Positions 11,444-24,463 are shown, counted from the stretch's first letter. The stretch is 64,000 nucleotides of DNA from Magicicada septendecula (GCA_034769895.1 CM068372.1:432653958-432717957); one strand, 5' to 3'. Made by a program: numbers and translations. Notes: a model not told the origin generated them from the letters alone.

Positions 11444-12030
11444 GCAGTAATACATACTATTTCCCCGCCAAGGACTTATCTCTCCCCGACAGTAGCGACC
11501 TGTCTTCCTAAAGCAGCCTCAATAATCAACACACGATAAAACTCCCCCACACTCTCTTCACTTCACCACAGTAAACACACACTCTAGTTCCCCACACTTA
11601 CGTACCCGCATATAATCCAAATCTGTTCCTTCCGCCTCCCTTGACGGCTCCCTGTCGCCACCTAACAGCTTTGGCGACCAGCGTCACACGTCCCAGTCTT
11701 GGCCGCCCCCCTCCGCAAAAACGTCGCAGAAGAAATAGAAAGAAATAAACAGAACAAAGCAAAATGAATAAATAAAGATGCCCCAGAACAACTATAACGG
11801 CCACACCCATCTACCTCTCCCGCTCGCGTATGGCTACACACTACACTCTCACACAATATAACCAACACACAGTACTCTCCCAACTAAGTGCCTCCACCTT
11901 CTCCGCGCTCCGGTCGTCTGGCGTACGTCCCCCCAAAACCCCTTACCCACACGGCTGAAGGGAACTCGTCTCCAAAACAGCCCGAGTTCGACCATACTGG
12001 TTAGTCTCAAACATAAAAAAAAAAAAAAAA
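10547..12030 (+). mobile_element. 5'-truncated Jockey-superfamily LINE with poly(A) and target duplication
   Basis: The 3' end is an A16 run (12015-12030). The nine bases TTTCGACGC occur at 10538-10546 and again at 12031-12039, immediately outside the ends, which is the signature of target-primed insertion. The 5' end falls inside the reverse transcriptase, so the copy is truncated. After the reverse transcriptase stop at 11443 comes about 570 bp of 3' untranslated region. It lies in opposite orientation inside the leader of the Jockey-like element, so it is the younger of the two. Confidence 0.82.
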
Positions 12031-12039
12031 TTTCGACGC

Positions 12040-12411
12040 ACTCTTCATCGCCATGCCATTGGACGCACTTAATCTTCTCTCCTCTCTCGGACGACATTGG
12101 CGCGGAGTCAGCCGGAAGGAACGGCCGAAGAATAGAACCGGCTTTCTTGTGTCTTCGCCCTCCAGTTCCGCGCCAGCGATAGGACGTCGCTGGGCCGGCA
12201 GCCGACTCTACAACGATGCCAAAAGAAGAGGTACTGCCCTGCAGTACACCACGAACAGCGGGCGCAGCCGCCGAACATCTCAGCGCGGCACAACCAACAT
12301 CAGCCTTCTCGCCACACGGTCTTTTGGGTCATCAAAAACACTAGAGTGTACGATTGGCGCCATTTGTCATGCGGCAAGCTTTTTGTCCGGTGACAGTACT
12401 TACACATAAAT
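12040..12411 (-). other. Probable outer part of the Jockey-like 5' leader
   Basis: GC-rich DNA ending abruptly at about 12411, where AT-rich flank begins. The plus-strand open frame 12053-12409 (118 codons) has no recognised motif and is probably incidental in GC-rich DNA. Assignment to the minus-strand element rests on composition and on the target duplication of the intervening insertion. Confidence 0.4.
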
Positions 12412-12841
12412 TTTATTACTTACTCATTATAGTGTTTCAAACAAATCAGGTAATAGCCTAAAAGTCCAGTATAAAAGCCTAAAAGCCCGGGGATTTAAGT
12501 CTCCTCAATGTACCTGCTGTGAAATGAATATTTTCAACTGAATCTAGAAACTATACGAGAGAGATCGGATAATCGTTTGGAAGAGAGAGATCGGATAAAC
12601 CAAAGTCGCAATTTTTTTAATAAATAATAGGATACTGCAAGCATCACCAAGATGAAACACTGCAATTCCGATAAGAATACACACATTGTAAAAACCGATT
12701 ACATTTTTTCTATATATTTCATTTTTTCTGCATACATTATTTCTAGATAATATTTTTTAATTCAGTTCAATGAGCATCCAGAATTTCCAATCTGTCTTTT
12801 TAGAAGTTTGATGGAGCCAAAAATACTGCTTACTTTTAGGC
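12412..12841. other. AT-rich DNA without a recognised gene
   Basis: Nothing recognised. It includes a short repeated phrase, AGAGAGATCGGATAA, near 12560 and 12584. Confidence 0.6.
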
Positions 12842-13381
12842 GTAATAAAGTTGACCTCGGCCAAAGCAGGCATCTCATGTCGCTATTTGTCACGACGCTC
12901 AAGTTGTTCTGCGCGATCCGAACTGTAACTTTGCCAAAACAGGCAGCTCATGTCCCTATTTGTCACGACGCTCACGATGTTCTGCGCGATCCGAACTGTA
13001 ACTTTGCACAATAACGTTGACCTCTGCCAAAACAGCCAGCTCATGTCGCTATTTGTCACGAAGTTCACGGTGTTCTGCGTGATCCGAACTGCAAATTTGC
13101 TCAATAACGTTGACCTCTGCCAAAACAGGCAGTTCATGTCGCTATTTGTCACGACGCTCACGGTGTTCTGCGCGATCCGAACTGTAACTTTGCACAATAA
13201 CGTTGACCTCTGCCCCAAAACAGGCAGCTCATGTCGCTATTTGTCACGACGCTCACGGTGTTCTGCGCGATCCGAACTGTAACTTTGCACAATAACGTTG
13301 ACCTCTGCCCCAAAACAGGTAGCTCATGTCGCTATTTGTCACGACGCTCACGGTGTTCTGCGCGATCCGAACTGCAACTTT
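12842..13381. repeat. Tandem array, six copies of about 93-95 bp
   Basis: The unit includes CTCATGTCGCTATTTGTCAC, a GCGATCCGAACTG block and CAATAACGTTGACCTCTGCC. Copies begin at about 12868, 12941, 13034, 13127, 13222 and 13317. The first-to-second spacing is shorter (about 73) because a piece with the CAATAACGTTGACC block is missing; the later spacings are 93, 93, 95 and 95. The last two full units differ by only one or two bases, so the array expanded recently. Both strands are open over long stretches, helped by the 93-bp (31-codon) period, but no protein family is recognisable. Confidence 0.92.
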
Positions 13382-16300
13382 ACAGAACATTCGAGCACGT
13401 TAGCCATTAGTTTGAGAGAATTTCAGTAAGCTATTCTAGAGAGTGTTCCTGCTTCATAGTTATCAAGAACGAATTCTATAGATTCTGCGTGCACTGGTAA
13501 TTTTCTAACAAATTAAAATTATGTAAGTACAAAATTTGCATCTTTCAATAATTACAGTAAGTCACGTGTCACTGACTACGTTCTGCTTTTTATGTGATTC
13601 AAACAACGCTTACTGAATAAATACTGGTGTAAAAAATATTTAGTATAAGCCGTAGAGTTTTCTGTGAAAAGTGAGATACTTCAGACACTGAAAGATATGA
13701 TGTGCAGTTTTGCCTTTAAACAGTTCAGCGTAAGTGCTGTTTTGAATTGGATGTTCTTTAAGAAATTAAATTCATTAGGGTCTAGTAATTTTTTTTACAA
13801 GTGACATGGAAGAAAACTACATTACATTGTGTTAATAATTTCGTAAGAGTTATGTAATCTGAGTTGTGCTTAGTTTTCTTTGGGTGTATTTGATATAAGA
13901 AAAACGTTCACTCTAAATAGTAAAAGAATATGAAATATATGAATTTCTTACAAAGTTTACGGAAACAACAACGCTGGATTTTCTGCTATATTGTAAATAA
14001 ACGAGATTATCGTTGTTAAAAATTAAATGTATTTGATTTAATGTTAAAGTTAAGTTAAGTTGATTATAATGAACCTCGTGTTACAATTTAAAAATGAACT
14101 CTTTTCTAAAATAATTGCAGTAATAATCTTTAGTAATAATTGGTAAATACTGTTTAATTAGTAAAGTTTGATAATTATAGTGAATAAAGCGTTAATCGCT
14201 GGTCGGTGGATGAATGTAGCCGTAGCGTCGATCTTGCAGCGGAACTCCTCTTCTCGGTTAAGTGTCGTCAGTGTACGTAACGTTAAGTCTCGTCTGGACA
14301 ACAAAAGATTTATAATAATATATACTTTCACGTACCTGTTCGTGACACTAGAAGTTCTGAAGTTCACTTACAAAAAAAATAAGCTGTCAAGATGTACTTA
14401 CTACCAGCTTGCTTTATCAACAAGGTTATGTCACTCGTTGTGCGATAAGGGCGCCACAAGGGTTTATTTTAGGAAAATTCCCATGAAAAACCAATTAATA
14501 AAATTTAGAATTCGATAAATTTTCTTTAAACTTTCTTTAAATGCTTGATGCATTCACTGCAATTCCAATCTAATATAGTAGAGTCTCTATTCAGAGTTAT
14601 CTCCTGGTGTTCAAAGTTAATTATTAGTTCACTATTTGAAATAAATATAATCAAGGTTTATGCTGAAAACAAACGGGTTTTATTTTACCCTTGGAAAATA
14701 AACTCAACAATTACAAATACAATGGATACATTAATATAAATTTGGTATTACTTCGTCCGTTTACAATACGATCTAGCTCAGTTAGCACAATAAACTCTTA
14801 TGGTTATTAACAAATTAACTTTTAATTATATATTATATCTCATGGGTAGGCTCTTTGAAATACAAAAAAGAACTACTTTATGCCTTGACAGACGTTAATG
14901 TTAATAATTAATAATTTTGCCTCTCTTTAAAATTCGTACCTATTTTTCAGGTTAGCGTTGGTCACGCCGACTTATTTACTAACAAATATTTTTAACACTT
15001 AGGACTAATACAAATATCTTACATTGGATTGACAAATCCGCTAAATAAATTTGATCCATTGTATCAGATAGAAAGTTTTTTGTTCTTGCGTCAGTACAAT
15101 TTTCTGGTTAATAATTATAAGTGCAAGCAGATAAATAAAATAAATTGTCACAGTGTTACATTTTTTCTTTTAATCATATAGATTAAAATTTATTAAAACA
15201 CTCCAGTGATCGGATTATAATGACCACTGGTTAATTACACTTCACACGAACTAAGAACGGAGAGTTGGCCCTCTTCTAACTAACTCTTAGGCTATGTTAC
15301 TTACTGATTATTAAACTCTCTCTCTCGTTCTAAAATCGCGCACAAATTAAAATATTCACTTTACATTCGATGCACTTCCTGGTAATCAATTGTTGTATGC
15401 TTATCTGTCTTGAAGAAAATTTTAAAGGGATTCACTGTTTACATATTATGTTAAGTTATTAAAATGTGGTGGTGATGAGCGACAACCTTCTCGCTCGAGT
15501 GATGAGACCAAAGTGTAACGAATTCTCTCCGTTTTTGATTATATACCCCCTCGCTTCATAGGGCTTAGGCGGTGAAATCGTTTAGTAAGCTGTTGCTGTT
15601 CTGATTGGCTCTGATAACCGTTACAAAATGACGTATTGTTTTTTAACCGTCGTCTGGCAAACGTTGTTGACAACTTTCGTTGTTGTTGATTTTACCCAAC
15701 CAATTTCTCACTTTTTAACAATAAATGATGCTAATGCGCACCACGCACTTATTATAGTTTCGATCGCGAGGTCATTACCACCAAATTAAAGTTTAGTTTA
15801 TGGGCTTTAATTTGATGTGACTTAACACTGGTTTTAACCGCTTTTTCTTTGACAATGCTGATAAATAATGTTTAGAAACATGGTTTCTCATTGTCGTCTG
15901 CTAGCATGCATAATGTGAGCATTCCCTATCTTTTGACATTTAGTGTTTCACATTGCGTTTTCTTTATAACGTCTTTGTTTGAACACTATAAATCTTAGCT
16001 TAAATAGGGTGATACATTATTATAAAGAATCCTTATTTTCTAATTACATTTCGTTTGGCCTACTCAATTTAACGTTATCCATTAACAATTGAGTGGTAAT
16101 ATTTCCTATTACATTTAGTTATATTGATTGTTCAGTAAATTTTATGTACACTAGGAGTCCTTTTTCCTTATTAATCTACTGACAAACGTTTGTTTAGGCA
16201 TAGTCTAGACATACCTTTAGCATCGGTTTATGCATTAATAATTGTTACTAGTTACATTTTGTATAATAAGGAAGTTACTCATCCATATAAGGCTTCCTTT

Positions 16301-18562
16301 TATAAGTATTTTTACTTACTAATATTACATTTGGGTTTGTAATGCTAGTTTTAATTTACATTATGGCCATAGCTAATCTAGTCATAGGCTTTGTCATTTA
16401 CTGGTCATGGTTCCTTTATTTTCAGCCAAAATGCTGTTACTGATATTACATTATTCTCGTCACTCTTTAATTAGTTTTATTAACACATGACTTTACATTC
16501 ATGTCATTGACTGGCTTGTTTGACAGCTTAAAGTAAACTTGGCATGTCCATTATTTAGAGTCAGTCATAGTATTGGTTGTAGTGTCATGCAGTGTATTCC
16601 TCACTGCTTCTTGGGATCCTTCTTCTTCTTTCTTCTTTGTTGGTCCTTCTCTTCTTTGCTACTTTCATCATAAACTATTCATTCTTATTATTTCAGTGTA
16701 CTTATTTACCCTTCTGGTGAACGTCTAGGTTATGTAACATTTTGTGGTGTTACAATATTCATATTCTTTTTAACATACTGCGTTTATTTTAGTTACGAGA
16801 TACGTGAAACGGGTCTGAATTGCTGGTATGCAAAACTAGGAAAGAGTGTTAGGCCTATATTTCATTGTGTATTTTGCGCCTTTTCGTGATTAAACTAAGT
16901 TTATACACCTTTAGTAGTAGCAAACAATATGCCTGAAAAATTATGTTATAAAAAGAAATTAACATTGCAATTTCCAATTTATTTTAGTCTTCATAATTGT
17001 TTAGATTATTGCAAATTTAGCAAATTTTATATGGACGAATAAGCGCAAAACAAAATTTGCACAAACGAGCCCAAAACATGTACAACCTTAATTCCACGCA
17101 AAACTTGGTTTTCATATAATATTATTAACGTTTTTGAGTATATATTTTCACGATCTCTAGTCTTGGATAATTGAAATAATAAATTGCATTGTTTTGTTAC
17201 ATGTGCAATGCATCGCGGTATGTTTGTGAATGTTTAATCTACCTGTTTTTATAAAATATTCTACACAAGCAATTATGAGACTAGAAGTGGTAGTTACGCG
17301 AATTCTGGTGGCGGAATATGGAGTTACTATTAACAATTCATCGAATGGTGTGTAGTTCCCGCTTATGATCTGTCAGATTATTTAATTATTATTTTATCCA
17401 AGTGAAAACAAATTTTTTACTTCGGTTAGTTGTTACTAGAAGAATAAAAGATATGAATGAGAATTTTAAAGTAAGCGTAAAATAAATTATTGTTTGCTGT
17501 TCAGCTTAATATGGGTAATCTAAAACAGTAAAACACTATCAACGTTTTCTTATTTAATACCTTTAAATTGTAATTAGTAGAATGGGCGTGCAACTGAACC
17601 TAAAAGTAAATCAATTACAAATTACAAATGGACAATTTCTTTTTAAACTGGAACCATGTTTTCTAACTAGACTGCTTCTTTTAAAAAAGAGAACTATGTA
17701 TATTGTAATACTGATATGTAAATAACGCAATGACTTATCTTGATCTGTGTCAATTATTTAATATTTATTCTAGTTGCTAATCGTAAAACACAAATGAATT
17801 TGTAACGGTTAGAGTTATAACTAAATTGATTAATTAAATTTAACTGTTGTATAGCTTTTTTGCAGAGTTTTTAGTGATTTCAAATTGACACAGTAACTCT
17901 TCTGAACGACGGGGGACGCACAGAGGTTCCCAATCCCCAAAACCTAATTCGAAATCGGAAAATGAAGTTTCGACTTAAGGAATTTTGAATATTTGGTTAG
18001 ATCAATTGTCATTAAAAATTGAATTGTCATGAAATGGGATCAGAAGGGCAGAATCTGTTATACCTGCTGGTATAGGCCTACAGTCAGTTCAAAGTGAAAT
18101 TCGAAAGAGCGGCACCAGGCAAATACTCAGTTGAATTTGAACATGAGTTGAATTTAGAACTCTTGTGGTTTACCGATTTCAAAATTGTATAAATGGATAT
18201 TTCCGATAAAAGTAAGCAAAATAGGTAAGCATTTTAAATATCATATTAGTAGTATATAAATAGTATGTTAAAAAGAGAAAATGTTACAAGTTGAACAGAC
18301 TTTTGTTAAGAATAAATAGGGATTGTAGTTCATACTTTTGTTTAATGAAATAAATAAAAAGATTCTTTAAAATTTTGTTACCGAAAACAAAAATACTTTA
18401 ATTAAATACGTTTAAAAAGGTTTAAGAAATATAATTTTTACTGAAATAACTATTAATAATATTATTAATTGTTTAATATATTATGCATCAATAGTAATAT
18501 GAAATAATAAATAGTGCACATTATTCTATTTAATATACTGAATGATATTATTATCAAAAAAT
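13382..18562. other. Long AT-rich stretch without a recognised gene
   Basis: No protein motif or RNA gene was recognised. A local GC-richer patch at about 15470-15720 has a TATA-like stretch (TATATACCCCCTCGC). The 22-nt palindrome TGTAACA...TGTTACA at 16734-16755 resembles LTR tips, but no matching second end or target duplication was found. Open frames at 14158-14739 show no recognisable content. Confidence 0.5.
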
Positions 18563-19132
18563 ATTTAACAGAACCCTGGCTAACAAGGCATACTTCGCAT
18601 TGCTGCCATCATTTAGGTCTGGGGATATGCACAGGAAAACAAAAATGGAAATATATAGGACTGTCATCAGACCGGTGTTATGCTACGGGTGTGAGGCATG
18701 GACTATCACACAGAAAACAACCGACGTAGTAGACACCTTTGAAAGGAAAATCCTCAGACGCATTAAAGGCCCAATACAAGAAAATGGCTCATGGAGACTG
18801 AGATACAACAATGAACTGTATCAAATATATAAAGAGATACCAGTCTCAAAATTTATAAGAATACAAAGATTGCGTTGGGCCGGACATGTTATGAGAATGG
18901 AGGATGGCAGGAAACCCAAAACGGCTTTGCTGGGTACATGGGAGGGAACGAGACCTAGAGGCAGACCGAGGAAGAGGAGGGAAGATGGCGTTGCAGAGGA
19001 CGCGAGGGACATGGGGATAAGAAACTGGAGGAGGGTTGCAATGGATAGAGTAGATTGGAGGCGGAGATTGGTGGAGGCCAGGGCCCGACTTGAGCTGTAG
19101 CGCCATAGACGGAAGGAAGGATTTAACAGAAC
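18563..19132 (+). mobile_element. 5'-truncated LINE tail with perfect 12-bp target duplication
   Basis: ATTTAACAGAAC occurs at 18563-18574 and at 19121-19132, exactly bounding a 546-bp insert. The insert is the last part of a LINE reverse transcriptase followed by only about 20 bp of 3' untranslated DNA ending in GGAAGGAAGG. A very short 3' region with a microsatellite-like tail is typical of RTE-type elements, so that clade is suggested but not shown. Confidence 0.88.
18576..19100 (+). pseudogene. LINE reverse transcriptase C-terminal tail
   Basis: The open frame begins inside the protein at LANKAYFALLPSFRS and continues through KMEIYRTVIRPVLCYGCEAW, FERKILRRIKGP, IQRLRWAGHVMRMEDGRKP and RPRGRPRKRREDGV to a stop at 19098-19100. 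This block is the C-terminal segment seen in many insect reverse transcriptase-like proteins. No frame break occurs within it, but all catalytic motifs are missing because of 5' truncation, so the fragment cannot act alone. It is a recent-looking dead-on-arrival copy. Confidence 0.88.
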
Positions 19133-22100
19133 ATGTATCTGTCCGATATAGCTAACACATTTTATTACATATATGTTACAGAACGGTATTATATGTTACA
19201 TAAATTGAACTACCTAAAATATTGGTTAGGAATCTGTACTTCAGGATCAAACTATCTTAAATTCTACTTTTACTATTTTGAGATAACTGGTGTCCTCTTC
19301 ATTTAAACTAATTTATCTACCAATCCAAAGAATCACTTTATCTTCCTCTAAATATATGATCAGATAATTAATTCTAAATTCTTGCAATTGTATAATTATT
19401 TACTGCTAATCTTTTGAAATTTCACATACAATACACCAGCTTTGATAATTTTGTAGTAATACGTCAGGTTTAAACATAAGGTATCATGGCCTTAAGATAT
19501 TATATGTTTTATTTGCACTATTGCAAACTATATTCTGCAAATTTTTAGTAAAGTGTGAAATACATTTTGAATTACATTTATTTAAGTCAGATTGACTTTG
19601 CCAGTTTAGTCAACATTTTCAAGTTAGTATTGTAGTTTACAGCCATTTGTTTAGTTATTAGTTAGATACAAGAAACTATTTATAACAAACACTTTATCAT
19701 ACAATCGTAACGAGTACAAGAGCTAGAAGGATATTAGAAGGAGTTATTGAAAAAGGTAATTATTCCTTATTAACCATCATTTCAAATATTTATCTGTTGT
19801 TGTTAATGTCATACGACGTTTTTATATGGCTTGCCTTTTTTATACATACACTTTTCAATTTAATTTTTACAGCGTATGCTTATTACGTTTGTTATTTTAG
19901 TTAAATTAGGAATTAGCAACCGAAAACTCCAAGGTACCCAATTTTATACAAACTAAATGTAGCTTAACAATCGTGTCCATCATATTGATTTCCATCATTT
20001 TATCCTCCCGGATCCATTTTACCCTCAAAAACCCTTCTATACCACATTTGGCATAAACTGAAAACGATTTAATTTTTGACTAGGTTTTTAGGATTTGGTA
20101 CCACTGTTTAAAGTAACTAAAAGGTGAAGTCGCATCCCTCAGAAGTATTCAAAGGTAAAGAATCAGACTCTGGTTGCCTCCAATCGACAGAACATGGTAA
20201 ACAGAATTTTAAAATATTGCGTTTAATGTAACCCAGTGAAAACATGGTGGTGGGTAAAGGTAAGTAAGGTATATTTTCTCTAGCGAATGAGTATAGTAAA
20301 AGTATGACAATATCTGAAGTTTATATAAAAAGCCGACGTTAAATAGATACTGTATTAGGGACAGCAATGAACCTGCACTGTGCAGAGAATAATAGAATTG
20401 CGAAGAGCTGGGAAAAAGTGAATTACGCTCCGAGACACGTACGCACTAAGCTAACGGAAACTAATTTACTTAACTTTACTCTTCTTTTTATGTTAAGTAA
20501 TTTTCTAAATCTTCTATACAGTCCACAATAACTATTAAACTGTATTACGTAAAGTGAACTTGCAAAGTATGAAAACTTTGCATAAATTCATACAAGAAGT
20601 TCCGAATGTTAAATTTAATCTGTTCAGTACAGACACTCATTAAACAGTTGAAAACAAAATCATTACCGGAGTAAAACATTCTTAAAACAATAAACTTTTT
20701 ATACTAAGAACAGAAAAGGTTTAGTCTAGATTGTAAAATATAGTGGCCTTATCCCCCTTAAATTTTGTGTGCTAATTTACGTGTAATGTATTAATTATGC
20801 ACGTCTGTAGCTCAGTACAGTAATAGCGACAATAGTAACTACTCTTAATAACAAAATCGAAAAACGTTATTATAAAACTATGTGACTTGTGAACGGTACA
20901 GAAGAAACGTGATTATGAAGTAGTTTGTGCTATACCGACCAACCAAAAGAAATGGGTGTCACTTTGCAGTCAGAATGACAGTAAATACAGAATGACAGCT
21001 TCACGGAGAAAATGAAAATGTTTTAAAAAATGTTATACTGATAAAATTAAAGTAAAAAGTTTACATGAACAGGCCTGGAAACTCATTCGTTTTGGGTCAC
21101 GAGTAGCGAAATATTTCGCCCCAACGAAAAATGAGGTTACTCTAAAATTCTTGGGTAACAAATTTTGGGCTAAGTGACTTTGTATGTTTTTGACTTTAAC
21201 TATATATGTTTTTTAATTCTGTCGCAGAACTGCATTTCTATTAATTTAAAAAAAAATTGTTGTAAATTCTAAACAAGTAAAGTCAAAAAGCATAATTCTT
21301 AGGGTTGGTATAAATTTACTTTGTTAGCTGCCAATAAACAAAGAAAACTTTGTAAAAATATTTGGAAAGCTTTAAAGTTTGAGAAAATTCATTTAGCCTA
21401 AGTAAAGTTAATTGGAATCAAGTTAAACGTTAAGAAATTTAATATTACCACATTTTTACATCAAGTGTTGTTTTCTTTTTTTTCTAAATTGAAGTAAACT
21501 TTCTGGAACTTTCCTTGTTTATAGCTGACTTTACTTACATAAAATTTCTCGTAATTAAAGCTTTACAAATTTTTGAATTATTTTTTAAATTTTGTTTTGA
21601 AATTTGTTTTAAATTATTTTCTGTTTACAAGAAATTTAACAAAGAAAATTTACACTAAACTAATGAATTTGTTTTTTTCGGCTTCCGCTGTTTAGATTTT
21701 ACACTTTTCTCTTAAACTAACAAAGATAGACTTTTAGAACCTATAAACAAAATATACGTCCAAAAAATAAACTAAATCACTAAATTTTCTCCAGAATTTA
21801 TGTCCCTGGAATTTAAAATATATCCCACTTATTCCGTAGGAGCAAAAAAAGAACAAAGTTTTTCGTTAACAATGTTTTTCCGGACTTATGTTTATGTTAA
21901 TTTTTCTTTGCGTTTACCAGTAGACGATATCCTGAAATTATTTCTCTTGGTTCACGAAACACTTTTTACAACTGTTAGAAACTTATTATAGGTACTATTA
22001 TCATCTAGAAACCAAGTTCTGCATGCGTCTAACTTTCTATGTGCTTGTGCGCGTATGAGTGCTTGTTCGTCCATAAAAATTTGCTACATTTCCAAGAGTC

Positions 22101-22670
22101 TAAGTTTCTATGAAGACCAGAATCAACAAGAAACTACAGTGTTTATTTCGTCTGATAAAACAATTTACAGGCATTTTTTTCTTTTATTATTAAACGTGTG
22201 TACAAATTAGTTTAATAAGAAAAAGGCTCAAAATACACATTGAAATGTAATACACTTTCGTAGTTTTGCATAGAAGCAACTCAGACACATTTTCTAAAAT
22301 TTTCTACCAAAATCAACACAGTATGTTAAAAAGAATGTGGAATAACAATTTCATAGGAGAAAATCCGGCTTTGCGGTTTCTATAAAAATTACTTCAAATT
22401 CATGTATTTTATATTCTTTTATTGGCTACAATGAAATTTTTTCCTATTTTAAATACACACAACGAAAACTAATTGCTGTAAGCGCTTAATGTTTTCTCAG
22501 AAAATTAGAGAAATTTGACTTAATGAAAAAATCCTTTTAACTTTTATACTGTGCATACCAATACTTCTTTTCTCTTCCGACCAGTTGATAATAACCACCT
22601 CCGGAAATGTTTATAACGATACTTTTTAAACATGAGTTATCCACTTTGCATTTATGATCAAATTGCCTTG
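19133..22670. other. AT-rich DNA without a recognised gene
   Basis: No protein motif, RNA gene or transposon end recognised. Open frames at 21800-21991 and 22537-22740 are low-complexity or overlap the next element's end. Confidence 0.55.
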
Positions 22671-23389
22671 TAGGGGAAAATGGGGATGGTTGTAACACGA
22701 GGTTGGTTGTAACAGTGCTTGTAACTCGAGTAATTTTCATCAGATCGCTGCGCTATCTGGCTTGCAGTTCCCTCTAAAGGTTGTGTAGTGTAGGCTACAA
22801 CGCCGGCGCAGAACGTTGAAGCTAACCTCCGCTACATCAAAAATACTGTTTTTTGAAAAGGTAAGTAACATTTTGCAATTATGTTATGAAGCTTATTTGT
22901 ACTTACATTTGTCTCCAATCATACTAGCCACGTATGTAGTCTAAAAACTCAAGTATTCTTTATAAATACCAGGCATCAGCTTTGCTTTTATTGAAACATA
23001 ATTAGACGCATGGGTACTTTTTTGTAATGTCGACGTGTGAGGTTGGTTGTAACACAGATTTTACTCTGATACAACCTGCCCCAGTTCAACGTCACAACCT
23101 ACCCCATGGATATTTCTTCACTTCTTAATTTTTAATTAGTAAATAAAATGGCTATTACATATTTTATTTAATTGTTACGGAACTCGAAAGTTATCTGGAC
23201 TGATGTTAGTTAACAATGAAAGTATACCAGCGTGTAAAGATTATATCAAGTATTAGATTTTGTCGTATATGTCTTATTCATGTGACTGTAGTTGTGCCAG
23301 TAGTGAAAACAAAGTGAAATTATTTTTATTTGTTTATCTCTAATGTCTGGTGGACAACAGTCATGAAAAATTATCAAGTTTTGATAACA

Positions 23390-23515
<126 letters not shown>

Positions 23516-23702
23516 ACCAACATAATCATCTTTGCAACTTCTAGTTACGTACTTCAGAGCACTTCAATTCATTCACCAACATATACTAATTACACATACA
23601 CACACTCTCTCTCTCTCTCCCTCCTACTCTAACTATAACAGGGTGTTCAGAATACCCCAACCTTACTATAATACATTTTTAATTACTTCCATTTCTATAC
23701 AT

Positions 23703-24152
23703 ATGAGGAATCCCAAGAGGCAGACTGATCGTGGTAAGATACCTACCTATTGAGACTTATTCAGGCTGCAGAAGCTGTTGCGAAAGGATCTTCTGTATGA
23801 GAAGCTGCACGTAAAAGAAGCTACTGAAAGTGACTATCAAAAAAGAAAATCATCTAAAGAAAAAACAAAAGAAATTAAGAGGAAACGCGAAGGAAAAACG
23901 TCCCGAAAAACGAAAGTAAAGAGGATTCTTAAATTTGAAAATCTACCTGAAGAAGAAGATGATGATGAAACCTGTCTGTGTTTAGTCTGCATGAAACCAT
24001 TTTCAAAGAGCAGGCCTGGTGAGGAGTGGGTGCAATGCATGGAGTGTAATCACTGGGCACATTTTGCATGTGTTAAAAGATCAATTATGTGCTATAACTG
24101 TATGTCAGATGGATTTTCTGAACGAAACATTAAAAAAATTGTAACGGACTAG
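23703..24152 (+). pseudogene. Pogo-like transposase remnant: HTH segment beside a PHD-like finger
   Basis: Starting at the ATG at 23703, MRNPKRQTDRGKIPTY and, after an in-frame stop and a shift, LIQAAEAVAKGSSV match the N-terminal helix-turn-helix region of pogo/Tigger/Jerky-type transposases. Within about 40 bp the sequence passes to a lysine-rich segment and an acidic stretch (PEEEDDDE). A C-terminal zinc finger follows, with cysteines in CLVC and CMECNHWAHFAC and then CYNC, spacing consistent with a PHD-like C4HC3 finger known at the C-terminus of some insect pogo-like transposases. The whole DDE catalytic domain is missing. The open frame at 23778-24152 (124 codons) holds the C-terminal part intact. 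Confidence 0.75.
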
Positions 24153-24463
24153 GTATTTGTTTTTCTAACGTTGTTTCTAGTTAAGCATGCTTTAATTTGT
24201 ATTTTGACAAATTACAGACATTCATTATCTTAGATGCTTTTTAAATTTTTGTTTATTTTAGAATTATTTTACCTGAACATTTGTATTTTGTGAGGTTAAA
24301 AACATTTGTAGTTTTATAAATTTTGATAAGTTTTGTTATTTTAAATTGTTTTTTCATTTAAATTTGTATTTTGTTAGGTTACAGACACATAGTTTTAGAA
24401 AAGTAACTTTAATTTGTTTAATTTAAATTATTTTCTTTAGGTAACAGTTGGTATTATAATGTG

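Larger units (their letters stand above)
5067..12411 (-). mobile_element. Jockey-like non-LTR retrotransposon with nested insertion
   Basis: Minus-strand LINE in the order ORF1 (gag-like, 8092-9962), AP-endonuclease (7313-8116), reverse transcriptase (5145-7364), then a short 3' untranslated region. The element is strongly GC-richer than its surroundings. Coding lesions are few for its length, suggesting moderate age. The GC-rich DNA upstream of ORF1 (9963-10537) appears to continue at 12040-12411 on the far side of an inserted LINE, giving a 5' leader of about 0.9 kb. This continuity is inferred from composition and the insertion's target duplication. No convincing target duplication for the Jockey-like element itself was found. 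Boundaries are uncertain by tens of bases at the 3' end and more at the 5' end. Confidence 0.8.

Noticed and set aside
12808-13282. Repeat-protein gene in the tandem array
   Set aside because: Open frames exist on both strands only because the period is divisible by three. There is no start context, conserved motif or codon pattern.
12842-13381. Regular repeat array as a CRISPR
   Set aside because: The whole 93-95-bp unit is repeated without unique spacers, and the context is eukaryotic transposons.
14770-14800. tRNA gene from TAGCTCAGTTAG
   Set aside because: No B box or cloverleaf follows.
14760-16760. Solo LTR suggested by a TATA-like box and TGTAACA/TGTTACA tips
   Set aside because: No pair of ends with a target duplication and no second copy in the window.
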